10,252 nucleotides of DNA from Bacteroidota bacterium (GCA_003648575.1 QMPN01000096.1:1-10252); one strand, 5' to 3'; numbered from the stretch's first letter, positions 1 to 6,666 are shown. Notes: generated by a model not told the origin, from the letters alone. Program-made: numbers and translations.

Positions 1-763
1 AGCTCAAGGCTGTGTTTACATCAATATTCGGATAATACTTCTGGTTGACTTTGGCGATATGCTCATCGGCCACCGTATATTCAATTTCGCCCTGAGCTAC
101 CGCCGTGATCAATTGTTCCACCTCCCTGTCATCGTCTATATGTATATGGATGGTGTCGCCGATCTCGTTGGCCAGAATTGACAATCGGTCGGCAAAGATG
201 GTTCCCTTTTGCACGTAAACATCTTTCCCTGCCAGTTCTAATGGGTTCCTGATCAGTTGATCTTCTATTTCATCCCAGGTGCGCATTTTTCTCCAGTTTT
301 CCGGCTTACGCTGAACCAATACTTGTTTGGTTTGTATCTGGGGCACGGTAAAATCGACTATCCCTTGTCTATCGCGGGTAACCGTCAGGCCCATGGCCAT
401 CATATCAACCGTCCCTTCTTCGAGCAGGTCAAATGCTCCATGCATATCGCTGGTGATCACAAGCTTCAGGTTCACATCAAGGAAGTCGGCAAACTCTTTC
501 AGCATCTCAAACTGGTAGCCCATGGGCTCACCACGGTAGATAAAATAATTGGTTGAGTTGTAATCTGTAAGGGCTATTAGTGTATCGCGCACCTGAACAT
601 TACGGAGAGATGGATCCAGATCGATTGTTTTCTCTTCGTCCAGAATATTGCTCATCTTATCGTCATGACCATCAAGACATGAAGTGCAAATAAGCACACA
701 AGCCACAAGCAGCAAGGTAAGCAGTAGTATTGGTTTTGCCTTTTCCAAAGAAAGGTTTTTCAA
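1..763 (-). CDS. MltF-like lipoprotein, N-terminal part (solute-binding family 3 domain; runs off left edge)
   Basis: I read this open frame by hand. It has no stop from an in-frame TAA at 785-787 down to position 1, so about 254 residues are visible and the C-terminus lies outside the window. The N-terminus is basic then hydrophobic and reaches an LVAC lipobox (a second Cys follows in CTSC), so it is a predicted lipoprotein. The next part (YRGEPMGYQFEML, GTVDMMAMGLTVTRDR, VDFTVPQIQTKQVLVQR, VYVQKGT) is typical of bacterial solute-binding family 3 domains as found in MltF, a membrane-bound lytic transglycosylase that cuts peptidoglycan. The catalytic SLT domain expected at the C-terminus is not visible, so a plain periplasmic binding protein remains possible. 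No ATG lies upstream of the signal peptide. The start must be TTG: 763 gives MKNLSLEKAK, and 775 or 748 are alternatives. It follows the efflux operon by 58 bp and has no obvious functional link to it. Confidence 0.8.
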   Translation of the reverse strand, partial: MKNLSLEKAKPILLLTLLLVACVLICTSCLDGHDDKMSNILDEEKTIDLDPSLRNVQVRDTLIALTDYNSTNYFIYRGEPMGYQFEMLKEFADFLDVNLKLVITSDMHGAFDLLEEGTVDMMAMGLTVTRDRQGIVDFTVPQIQTKQVLVQRKPENWRKMRTWDEIEDQLIRNPLELAGKDVYVQKGTIFADRLSILANEIGDTIHIHIDDDREVEQLITAVAQGEIEYTVADEHIAKVNQKYYPNIDVNTALS

Positions 764-821
764 ATCGAATACCAATGTAGTAAATTAAATTAACATGAGA
801 AACCGGGGGGCCTGGTGAGAG

Positions 822-1934
822 CTACACCACCTTCCTGTATCTCCACACAGCAAGCGTATTCAGCAACACTGCAAGTATAAGCAATGAAAAGAACTGCCTG
901 GTAATGTCCTGGAAACCAGACCCCTTCAATAATATCATCCGCATCACATCAATGAAGTAGGCAATGGGGTTGGCCTGGTTCATGGTCTGGGCCCACTCGG
1001 GCATGCTCTGAACGGGAGTAAACAAACCGCTCATCAGAATGAAGATAATCATAAAGAAAAACGTCAGGAACATAGATTGTTGCTGGGTATTGGTCAGGGT
1101 GGAAATGAGCAGGCCAAGGCCCAGGGCTACCAGCAGGTAAACACCGGCAACAAAAAATATCAGACCTATGCTGCCCACCATCGGTATATCAAATATCAGC
1201 TTGGCCAGGACCAGGCCAAAGGCCAGTTCTGTCAATGCGATGAACCAGAACGGAATTAGTTTTCCAAGAATAAACTGATACTTCTTAATCGGGGTTACGT
1301 TGATCTGCTCTATGGTACCCATTTCTTTCTCCTTAACAATATTCATGGCCGAAAGGAAGGCACTGATCACCGTCACCAGCAGAACCAGTATACCAGGCAC
1401 CATAAAAGTAAAATAATCCAGCTCCGGGTTATACCAGTATGCTGCGGAGACCTTAATAGGATCGGGAGGATATCGCAGGCCAAGTTGCTTAACAATAATG
1501 TTGCTATTATAACCCTTGATGATGTTCAAGGCATAAGCATTCATCAAACTAGCTGCACTGCCGTTAATGGCATTGGTTGTAAGCTGCATGGTGGCATTTC
1601 TATCTACAGTAATCCCTTTTTCAAATCCATTCGGGATCTGGAGTACCTGGTCGGCCAAATTATTCAGGACTGCCTCCTCAGCCACATCGTATGATGCCGA
1701 ATAATCCACTATCGTGAAGAATGGTGAACCTTTGAATGTTGCAGCCACTTCCCGCGATGCAGAACTCATATCCTGATCAACAATAAAGAGGTTCACATTC
1801 TTGATCTCAAAAGTAGCGGTATAGGACAAAACAATCAGCTGCACGATTGGAATGATAAATATAATGGGCATCATGGTTTTATCCCTGAAAACCTGGATAA
1901 ACTCTTTCTGTAATATGTATAGTATGGTCCTCAT
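822..1934 (-). CDS. ABC-2 type permease, YbhR-like (second permease of the efflux pump)
   Basis: A 370-residue inner-membrane subunit of a type-2 ABC exporter. One membrane helix lies near residues 22-40, followed by a large extracytoplasmic domain (about 41-170). A C-terminal membrane domain has helices near 177-199, 224-247, 255-280, 284-306 and 346-364. The cytoplasmic loop after the second helix carries KEKEMGTIEQI (about 201-211), the E-x-E-x-GT-x-E motif of ABC2_membrane_3 proteins such as YbhR, YbhS and YhhJ. The length matches E. coli YbhR (about 370). It begins 2 bp after the stop of the preceding permease and is the last gene of the operon. It should pair with that permease to form the channel driven by the two ATPases. 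The substrate cannot be told from sequence; E. coli YbhFSR has been linked to drug and cation export. Confidence 0.92.
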   Translation of the reverse strand: MRTILYILQKEFIQVFRDKTMMPIIFIIPIVQLIVLSYTATFEIKNVNLFIVDQDMSSASREVAATFKGSPFFTIVDYSASYDVAEEAVLNNLADQVLQIPNGFEKGITVDRNATMQLTTNAINGSAASLMNAYALNIIKGYNSNIIVKQLGLRYPPDPIKVSAAYWYNPELDYFTFMVPGILVLLVTVISAFLSAMNIVKEKEMGTIEQINVTPIKKYQFILGKLIPFWFIALTELAFGLVLAKLIFDIPMVGSIGLIFFVAGVYLLVALGLGLLISTLTNTQQQSMFLTFFFMIIFILMSGLFTPVQSMPEWAQTMNQANPIAYFIDVMRMILLKGSGFQDITRQFFSLLILAVLLNTLAVWRYRKVV

Positions 1935-1936
1935 TA

Positions 1937-3034
1937 TTATTCCAGCCTGATCTTAAATTTTCGAACACTTACACCAATGAAAAATATTGTCATTCCGATA
2001 ATGATCAGTGTTTCTTCCCACACATGTGCCAGCCCCACCCCTTTCAGCATGATGTCTTTCACAATGATGATAAACCACTTTGTTGGCATGATATTACAAA
2101 GCCATTGCAGCACTTGAGGCATGTTTTCAATCGGGAAAATAAAGCCTGAAAGCAAAATGGTCGGGAGCATCAATGCAAACATGGAGATCATCACGGCTGT
2201 TTGCTGGCTTTTTGCCATTGTTGAGATCAAAATACCCAGCGACAGGGCCATGATAATGAACAGGAGGCTTTCCGCCAGGAGCAGGACCAGACTACCTTCC
2301 ACCGGCATCCCAAAAACAAAGAAAGCCAGTAAAAGAATGGTAATGGCATTTACAAATGAGAGCAGCACATACGGCACCACCTTGCCTACTACGATCTGAA
2401 TAGGCTTCAGGGGTGATACCAGGAGCACCTCCATGGTTCCCAGTTCCTTTTCACGAGCGATCGAAATGGAGGTCATCATGGCCGATACCAGCATCAGCAG
2501 TATGGTGATCACACCGGGTACGAACATGAATACGCTCTTCAGGCTCTGGTTAAATAACATTTTATATTCAGTGTTGATCGTTATAGGCATCCCCTGCTCA
2601 CCAAACTTATCTCTCATATAATTTTGGATGATGCCTGAAGTATAGTTTACCAGGAGGTTTGCCGTATTCGGATCGGAAGCGTCGGCAATGATATGAATGG
2701 ATGCATTTTGTTCTTTTTCCAGATTTCTGGCAAAATGATCCCCTATGATGATCACTTCTTTTACATGTCCGGCCTTAAATGCTGTTTCTATCTGGCTTTC
2801 ATCCGTCAGGTTTTCGTTTAGCAGAAAGTATTCGGAAGAGATGATCTTATTGCTCAGCTCCAGGCTCATATGGTCCCTGGAATAATCCAGGATGGCGATC
2901 TCGGTGTTTTTTATCTCGGTGGAGATAGCATAACCAAAGATCAGTACCAGCACTATGGGCATACCAAACAGTATCACCATGGTGCGTACATCCCTGAAGA
3001 TGTGATAGAATTCCTTTATGATGAAGCCCTTCAT
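1937..3034 (-). CDS. ABC-2 type permease, YbhS-like (first permease of the efflux pump)
   Basis: A 365-residue paralogue of the next gene with the same plan: a helix near residues 18-38, an extracytoplasmic domain (about 40-165), then helices near 168-192, 216-240, 247-271, 278-300 and 342-356. The loop motif AREKELGTMEVLLVSPLK (193-210) is the most conserved ABC-2 signature. In YbhFSR-type systems the two permeases form a heterodimer under two nucleotide-binding domains. The ATG sits exactly at the left edge of the four-helix-bundle insert: the start codon and the bases before it belong to a 7-bp ATTAATA repeat also present at the insert's far edge. Its translational coupling to the upstream ATPase was therefore probably broken by the insertion. 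Confidence 0.92.
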   Translation of the reverse strand: MKGFIIKEFYHIFRDVRTMVILFGMPIVLVLIFGYAISTEIKNTEIAILDYSRDHMSLELSNKIISSEYFLLNENLTDESQIETAFKAGHVKEVIIIGDHFARNLEKEQNASIHIIADASDPNTANLLVNYTSGIIQNYMRDKFGEQGMPITINTEYKMLFNQSLKSVFMFVPGVITILLMLVSAMMTSISIAREKELGTMEVLLVSPLKPIQIVVGKVVPYVLLSFVNAITILLLAFFVFGMPVEGSLVLLLAESLLFIIMALSLGILISTMAKSQQTAVMISMFALMLPTILLSGFIFPIENMPQVLQWLCNIMPTKWFIIIVKDIMLKGVGLAHVWEETLIIIGMTIFFIGVSVRKFKIRLE

Positions 3035-3040
3035 TAATAA

Positions 3041-3068
3041 TTAGTATTGAGACCTTAGTACTGAGACA
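3041..3068. repeat. Left 14-bp tandem pair of the insert
   Basis: Two adjacent 14-bp units, TTAGTATTGAGACC (3041-3054) and TTAGTACTGAGACA (3055-3068), match at 12 of 14 positions. Their core AGTATTGAGAC (3043-3053) is the exact reverse complement of 3477-3487 on the other side of the four-helix-bundle gene. Confidence 0.85.
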
Positions 3069-3089
3069 TGAGATTAATATGTTCTTCGC

Positions 3090-3437
3090 CTAATTACTAT
3101 TAAATATGGCAAATGTCATTTTTTGTATCTCAAAAATCTCTTTTGTTAAAATTTTAAAGTTCTCTTCACCCAGATATCCATTTTTTTCAGCAATAATTAA
3201 TTGTGTTTCCAACTCGCAAGCAGATCCATATGCGACGCTTAAAAAATATCTAAACTCTTTTTCAGATCGTCGACCAGAACCTTCAGCAATGTTTGAGGGA
3301 ATGGAAACTACTGACCTCCTGATCTGCTGTGTCAAACCAAACCGTTCCTCAACAGGAAATCTATTTGTGATCTTATATGTCTCTATTGATAGAGTCATTG
3401 CTTTTTGCCAAATTTTAAGCTTTTTATACTGGTGCAT
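3090..3437 (-). CDS. Four-helix-bundle protein, S23 / 23S rRNA intervening-sequence (IVS) family
   Basis: A complete 115-residue protein of the usual length for the family. Its hallmarks are LKIWQKAM near the start (7-14), FPVEERFGLTQQIRRSVVSI (27-46), SNIAEGSGR (48-56), EFRYFLSVAYGSACELETQL (61-80) and a GYL turn (87-89). The family was first described in intervening sequences inside 23S rRNA genes (Leptospira, Coxiella), and the Avd protein of diversity-generating retroelements is a structural relative. Free-standing copies are common in Bacteroidota and have no settled function. Here it lies inside a transporter operon, in the same direction, flanked by inverted pairs of 14-bp repeats, with visibly lower G+C than its neighbours. 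It is therefore probably a passenger of an inserted element and not a pump component. An antisense open frame covers the same DNA and is ignored. Confidence 0.9.
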   Translation of the reverse strand: MHQYKKLKIWQKAMTLSIETYKITNRFPVEERFGLTQQIRRSVVSIPSNIAEGSGRRSEKEFRYFLSVAYGSACELETQLIIAEKNGYLGEENFKILTKEIFEIQKMTFAIFNSN

Positions 3438-3477
3438 TTCTAGATAGCTTTAAGTGATTATTTTGAGAATGAATGAG

Positions 3478-3505
3478 TCTCAATACTCATATCTCAATAC
3501 TCATA
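3478..3505. repeat. Right 14-bp tandem pair of the insert, inverted relative to the left pair
   Basis: Two identical adjacent copies of TCTCAATACTCATA lie at 3478-3491 and 3492-3505, followed by a partial TCTAT. Read on the minus strand they give AGTATTGAGA cores spaced 14 bp apart, the same spacing as in the left pair. Both cores can therefore pair with the left arm in register within a transcript. Confidence 0.9.
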
Positions 3506-3531
3506 TCTATCTATTAATACCCAAAATTCAT

Positions 3532-4266
3532 TTATGTCCCCCTGGCAAGTTTAATAAAAACATCCTCCATTAAATCTGCCTTGAATTGCTCCTTAAGATT
3601 ATCAGGTGTATCCAGGGCTTCTATCCTGCCATCTACCATGATAGAAACCCGTTGGCAATACTCGGCCTCATCCATATAATGTGTGGTCACAAAAACGGTG
3701 ATCCCCGATTCTGCTGCTTCATATATCATTTCCCAGAATTGCCGCCGTGTAATTGGGTCCACACCACCGGTAGGCTCATCGAGGAAAATAATACTGGGTT
3801 CATGCATGATGGCCACCGAAAAAGCCAGCTTTTGCTTCCATCCAAGGGGAAGGGAACTGATTACCGAGTTTTTTTCTTTCTCCAGACCCAGTTTATGCAG
3901 ATAATGCTGGGTTTTCTTTCTGATGTCCTTTGATTTCATCCCGTAGATTCCGCCATAAAACCTGAAATTCTCTTTTACGGTCAGATCCTCATATAAAGAG
4001 AACTTCTGGCTCATATAACCTATATTCCGCTTTACTTTGTTGGATTGACGGGACACATCAAAGCCCGCAACTTCAATTTTGCCTGATGTTGGCATCAAAA
4101 GGCCGCACAGTATCCTGATAGCAGTTGTTTTCCCGGCACCATTGGCACCCAGGAAGCCGAATATTTCTCCTTTCTTTACGTAAAAGCTGAGATCGTCATT
4201 AGCCGTAAAGCTGCCAAATTTCTTGGTCAGATGCTCCACACGTATGATATGATCTTCCATAAACAT
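3532..4266 (-). CDS. ABC transporter ATP-binding protein, equivalent of the second YbhF nucleotide-binding domain
   Basis: A 244-residue cytoplasmic ATPase with Walker A GANGAGKTT (40-48), Q-loop MSQKFSLY with Gln 87, Walker B IIFLDE (159-164) followed by PTGGVDP, and H-loop THYMDEAE with His 196. The signature is not LSGGQ but LPLGWKQ (139-145), as I recall for the C-terminal half of E. coli YbhF (LPLG[FW]KQ). Its own ATP site residues look complete, but it offers a poor signature to its partner. It starts 1 bp after the first ATPase gene's stop, so the two are almost certainly translated together and form a heterodimer. In E. coli both domains are one fused protein; here they are separate. 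A second Met (codon 3, 4260) is an alternative start. Its stop is followed by the insert that separates it from its permeases. Confidence 0.93.
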   Translation of the reverse strand: MFMEDHIIRVEHLTKKFGSFTANDDLSFYVKKGEIFGFLGANGAGKTTAIRILCGLLMPTSGKIEVAGFDVSRQSNKVKRNIGYMSQKFSLYEDLTVKENFRFYGGIYGMKSKDIRKKTQHYLHKLGLEKEKNSVISSLPLGWKQKLAFSVAIMHEPSIIFLDEPTGGVDPITRRQFWEMIYEAAESGITVFVTTHYMDEAEYCQRVSIMVDGRIEALDTPDNLKEQFKADLMEDVFIKLARGT

Positions 4267-4267
4267 G

Positions 4268-5185
4268 CTAGGCTCCTGTCATCAATTCCATGAAACAATC
4301 TTCTATGCCGGGGCGGATGGTCTCTATCTCAATGTTCTCATGCCCTTTTTCCAACAATGCTTCTTTCAGTAAATTTTCCTCCAGAGAACCGGATGTCGGG
4401 GTAAAATGTATCGAAGCTCCGAAACGATATGCCGAATGACATGCAGGCAATGACCTGAGGTCTTCTACCAGCCTGAACATATCTGAGGTACGTATAGATG
4501 CCAGTGGCCTGCCATGTGACTGTATGATTCCTTCCGGACTATCAATGCTCATAATATTTCCATCCTGCATCAGGGCCACTCTGTCGCACATAGCAGCTTC
4601 GTCCATATAGGGTGTCGATACGAGTATGGTGATCCCCCAGTCCTTCAGCCTCTTCAGCATCGCCCAGAATTCCTTGCGGGAAACAGCATCGACCCCCGTC
4701 GTGGGCTCATCCAGGAAAAGCACATCCGGCTTATGAATGAGGGCACACGACAGGGCAAGTTTTTGCTTCATCCCGCCACTTAAACGACCTGCCAGCCTTT
4801 TCTTAAATGGTTCGATCTGCTTATAGATATCTTCAATGAGATAGTAATTTTCCTCAATGGTAGTATTAAAGCTGCTGGCAAAGAATTTCAGGTTCTCCTC
4901 CACCGAAAGGTCCTGATAAAGAGAAAACCTGCCGGGCATATAACCGATGATCCTGCGGATCTTTTTAAAATCCTTCACAACATCGAGTCCTTCCACAGAG
5001 GCAGTGCCTTTATCAGGCAGTAATAGCGTTACCAGGATCCGGATAAGACTCGTCTTCCCGGCACCATCGGGGCCAATACAGCCAAATATCTCGCCCTTAT
5101 CCACCGTAAAGGAAATATCCCGGATAGCCTCTACTTTTTTGTAGGACTTGGATAGGTTTTCTATAACAACTGATGCAGATTTCAT
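4268..5185 (-). CDS. ABC transporter ATP-binding protein, equivalent of the first YbhF nucleotide-binding domain
   Basis: About 305 residues from the ATG at 5185; an in-frame TTG at 5197 would add four. From the ATG, it has Walker A GPDGAGKTS (38-46), signature LSGGMKQ (135-141), Walker B VLFLDE (155-160) and D-loop TGVD. The Q-loop reads MPGRFSLY, with Gly at 85 where Gln is usual. The H-loop reads STPYMDEA, with Pro at 192 where His is usual. Its own ATP site thus looks catalytically weakened while its signature is intact, the mirror image of its partner. The last 95 or so residues form an extension with regulatory-domain character (DUF4162-like by position; not verified). It should power export through the two permeases. 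The 69-bp palindrome ends 15 bp upstream of the ATG and may influence translation. Confidence 0.92.
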   Translation of the reverse strand: MKSASVVIENLSKSYKKVEAIRDISFTVDKGEIFGCIGPDGAGKTSLIRILVTLLLPDKGTASVEGLDVVKDFKKIRRIIGYMPGRFSLYQDLSVEENLKFFASSFNTTIEENYYLIEDIYKQIEPFKKRLAGRLSGGMKQKLALSCALIHKPDVLFLDEPTTGVDAVSRKEFWAMLKRLKDWGITILVSTPYMDEAAMCDRVALMQDGNIMSIDSPEGIIQSHGRPLASIRTSDMFRLVEDLRSLPACHSAYRFGASIHFTPTSGSLEENLLKEALLEKGHENIEIETIRPGIEDCFMELMTGA

Positions 5186-5200
5186 TGGTTTATTCAAATC

Positions 5201-5269
5201 ACCTCACCCCCTTAACCCCCTGCCCCCTTTTCCCCCTCTCCTTGAGGGTAGGGGGCCAGGGGGTGAGGT
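5201..5269. repeat. 69-bp C/G-rich palindromic repeat (MITE- or REP-like)
   Basis: The ends are a perfect 12-bp inverted repeat: ACCTCACCCCCT at 5201-5212 and AGGGGGTGAGGT at 5258-5269. More C-run/G-run complementarity lies inside, around CTCCTTGAGG. It fills 69 of the 77 bp between the DUF2147 stop and the TTG at 5197, so removing it would leave a normal 8-bp operon gap. From memory, palindromes of this CCTCACCCCC style are dispersed in many Bacteroidota and cyanobacterial genomes; I could not check copy number. In the mRNA it would form a strong hairpin without a U-tract, so it is more likely a processing or attenuation site than a terminator. Confidence 0.85.
5207..5236 (-). promoter_or_regulatory. 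G-quadruplex motif in the mRNA just upstream of the first ATPase gene
   Basis: The plus strand has four runs of exactly five C (5207-5211, 5216-5220, 5223-5227, 5232-5236) with spacers TTAA, TG and TTTT. The sense mRNA therefore reads G5-AAAA-G5-CA-G5-UUAA-G5, which fits the classic four-run G-quadruplex rule with short loops. Part of the motif is also one arm of the 12-bp hairpin, so the two folds would compete. Folding and regulation are inferred. Confidence 0.5.
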
Positions 5270-5274
5270 ATCAA

Positions 5275-5739
5275 TTATTCTTTAACACGCGTCCAATAAG
5301 TAGTTTTCCCAATCAGGGATATCCCAATATATCCACGGATCTTCAGCAAATCATATTCTTTCATTATTATATAACAGCTGTACGTTTTTCCAGTCTTAGG
5401 ATCATAAATATCTCCTTCATCCCATTCATTGTCGCCATCCCATTCGAAATCGGTGAGCAGCTGGATGCCCAGGGAAGGACGTTTCTGCAATTCTTCATCA
5501 GGATTATGCTTATCGAGTTTTGGTTTTCCGGTCTCTTCATCGATGGGAATCTTCAGCCATATAATTTTGCCATAATAGAGTTCATTTTCCATGTAAATTT
5601 CGATGTGGGCATCTTCATCTTCATTCAGCCAAATCCCCAGTAGGTCTTCCTGCTGGTAATCCTGGGCATTCACGTTGGCAGCAGTAAAAAACATGGCTGC
5701 AATCATCATCAATAAAATCCTGAGCTTTTTCATAATCAT
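5275..5739 (-). CDS. DUF2147 periplasmic protein (lipocalin-like)
   Basis: 154 residues with a signal peptide (MKKLRILLMMIAAMFFTAANVNA, cleavage probably before QDY). The mature part has the DUF2147 pattern: GIWLNEDEDAHIEIY (35-49), YYGKIIWLK (55-63), NPDEELQKRPSLG (79-91), IYDPKTGKTY (111-120) and KIRGYIGISLIGKTTYWTRV (133-152). The family is a small beta-barrel, lipocalin-like fold of unknown function in Bacteroidota and Proteobacteria. Met 3 (5733) is an equally good start. The gene lies 37 bp after the adaptor and before the ATPases in the same direction, so it is probably co-expressed with the pump. A role in binding the exported compound or responding to the same stress is possible but unproven; E. 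coli ybh has no such gene. Confidence 0.9.
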   Translation of the reverse strand: MIMKKLRILLMMIAAMFFTAANVNAQDYQQEDLLGIWLNEDEDAHIEIYMENELYYGKIIWLKIPIDEETGKPKLDKHNPDEELQKRPSLGIQLLTDFEWDGDNEWDEGDIYDPKTGKTYSCYIIMKEYDLLKIRGYIGISLIGKTTYWTRVKE

Positions 5740-5776
5740 TGTTTTAGTGAGTATTTATTAGAAATCTAATATACAT

Positions 5777-6655
5777 TTAAAAGTTGACTTCCCCCGGCAT
5801 GCCGATCTTCATGGATCCGTCATTAGGCACCAATATCTTCACGGCATAGACCAGGGTCACACGTTCTTCCTTGGTTTGTATGGTCTTTGGGGTGAACTCA
5901 GCAGTAGATGAGATCCAGCTAATAGTCCCACCCAGGCTGCTATTCTCTTTCTTGGTTTTATCGATCTGTACTTCCACTTTCTGGCCAATCTTAATATGAG
6001 GTAACTGGTCGCCGCTCACATATACCTTTAGCTTCATAAGGCTCAGATCTGCAATCTTAAATAGCGGCTTCCCCGGTGCTGCTACTTCACCAGCCTCGGC
6101 ATACTTGATAAGCACGGTACCATCCACGGGATTGCTAATATAGCATTTCGACAGCTTCTCCTTTACCTGATCGACCTGGATATTCATGGTTTCAATCTCT
6201 GCCAGCACCTGCTGCTCCTGCGAACTTGTGGCGGTAATCTGCGCATTGATCAGGTCGACAGCACCATTGATATCATCCACCTGCTTCTGTGTTGCCGCAC
6301 CATCGCTAAAAAGCTTTTCAAGCCTTTTCTGGTTCACGACAAGGTTCTTCTTCTGCTGTATTTGCACATCCATCTGGGCTTTAATTGTTAGCAGCCGTGT
6401 CCTCACCGCCTCTATACCTTTAATAAGTTGCTCTTCCTTCAGAAAAAGCTCGGTAGTATCGATCAGTCCAATAATTTCCCCGGCCTTTAACTCCTGCCCT
6501 TCTTCAATAACAAGAGAGAATATTTCACCCTGGGCCATAGCAGAAACCATCACTTCCGTAGCTTCAAAGTTACCGTAGGCATCAGCCTTATCGTCATTGT
6601 TCCTGCAGGCAATTATTCCTGCTGATAAGATGAGAATCCAAAAAATCTTTTTCAT
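5777..6655 (-). CDS. HlyD-family periplasmic adaptor lipoprotein (YbhG-like)
   Basis: A 292-residue membrane-fusion protein that links the inner-membrane permeases to the TolC channel. The N-terminal signal ends in an IIAC lipobox with Cys 17, so it is probably lipid-anchored. A first half-lipoyl segment (ATEVMVSAMAQGEIFSLVIEEGQELKAGEIIGLID, 32-66) leads into a long helical hairpin of about 70-170, rich in Q, K, E and L, with the turn near FSDGAATQKQVDD (116-128). The second lipoyl half follows (YISNPVDGTVLIKYAEAGEVAAPGKPLFKIADL, 172-204), then a beta-barrel region ending in GMPGEVNF. The order matches YbhG and similar adaptors of ABC exporters. It starts 11 bp after the tolC-like stop. It stops right after the barrel, without the long C-terminal membrane-proximal domain of RND adaptors. 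Confidence 0.92.
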   Translation of the reverse strand: MKKIFWILILSAGIIACRNNDDKADAYGNFEATEVMVSAMAQGEIFSLVIEEGQELKAGEIIGLIDTTELFLKEEQLIKGIEAVRTRLLTIKAQMDVQIQQKKNLVVNQKRLEKLFSDGAATQKQVDDINGAVDLINAQITATSSQEQQVLAEIETMNIQVDQVKEKLSKCYISNPVDGTVLIKYAEAGEVAAPGKPLFKIADLSLMKLKVYVSGDQLPHIKIGQKVEVQIDKTKKENSSLGGTISWISSTAEFTPKTIQTKEERVTLVYAVKILVPNDGSMKIGMPGEVNF

Positions 6656-6666
6656 TTTATACTGTT

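Larger units (their letters stand above)
3033..3519. mobile_element. Putative insert carrying an S23/IVS-type four-helix-bundle gene between inverted 14-bp repeat pairs
   Basis: The ATPase gene (stop at 3532) and permease gene (start at 3034) are 497 bp apart, while the neighbouring operon genes that carry no insert are separated by 1-37 bp or overlap. The gap holds a single small gene bounded on the left by two 14-bp units (3041-3068) and on the right by two 14-bp units in the opposite orientation (3478-3505). ATTAATA occurs at both outer edges (3033-3039 and 3513-3519). Collapsing these two copies removes 480 bp and leaves a 17-bp spacer between the ATPase stop and permease ATG, a normal operon gap. 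By hand count the interior is AT-rich (105 G/C in 300 bases at 3121-3420, 35%), against 50% in a sampled 60-base stretch of the ATPase gene (3661-3720). That it is an insertion is inferred. ATTAATA is a simple AT-rich word, also found at 3073-3079, so the target duplication is suggestive only. No transposase or recombinase is present. Confidence 0.55.

Noticed and set aside
776..821. Operon terminator after the last permease
   Set aside because: The C-rich stretch near 804-818 can form only a short bulged stem and is not followed by a U-tract in the transcript.
3106..3447. 113-codon open frame antisense to the four-helix-bundle gene
   Set aside because: The minus-strand protein carries all hallmark motifs of a known family; the plus-strand translation resembles nothing and is a shadow.
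3041..3505. CRISPR or diversity-generating retroelement
   Set aside because: The repeats are only two per side without spacers of regular size. The protein is related in fold to Avd, but no reverse transcriptase or template/variable repeat pair is visible.
3033..3519. 23S rRNA intervening sequence in its usual place
   Set aside because: The flanks are an ABC ATPase and a permease gene, with no rRNA sequence.
5173..5643. 156-codon plus-strand open frame through the palindrome and DUF2147 gene
   Set aside because: It is opposite a well-recognised DUF2147 gene with a signal peptide, and its start lies within the ATPase gene. It is a shadow frame.
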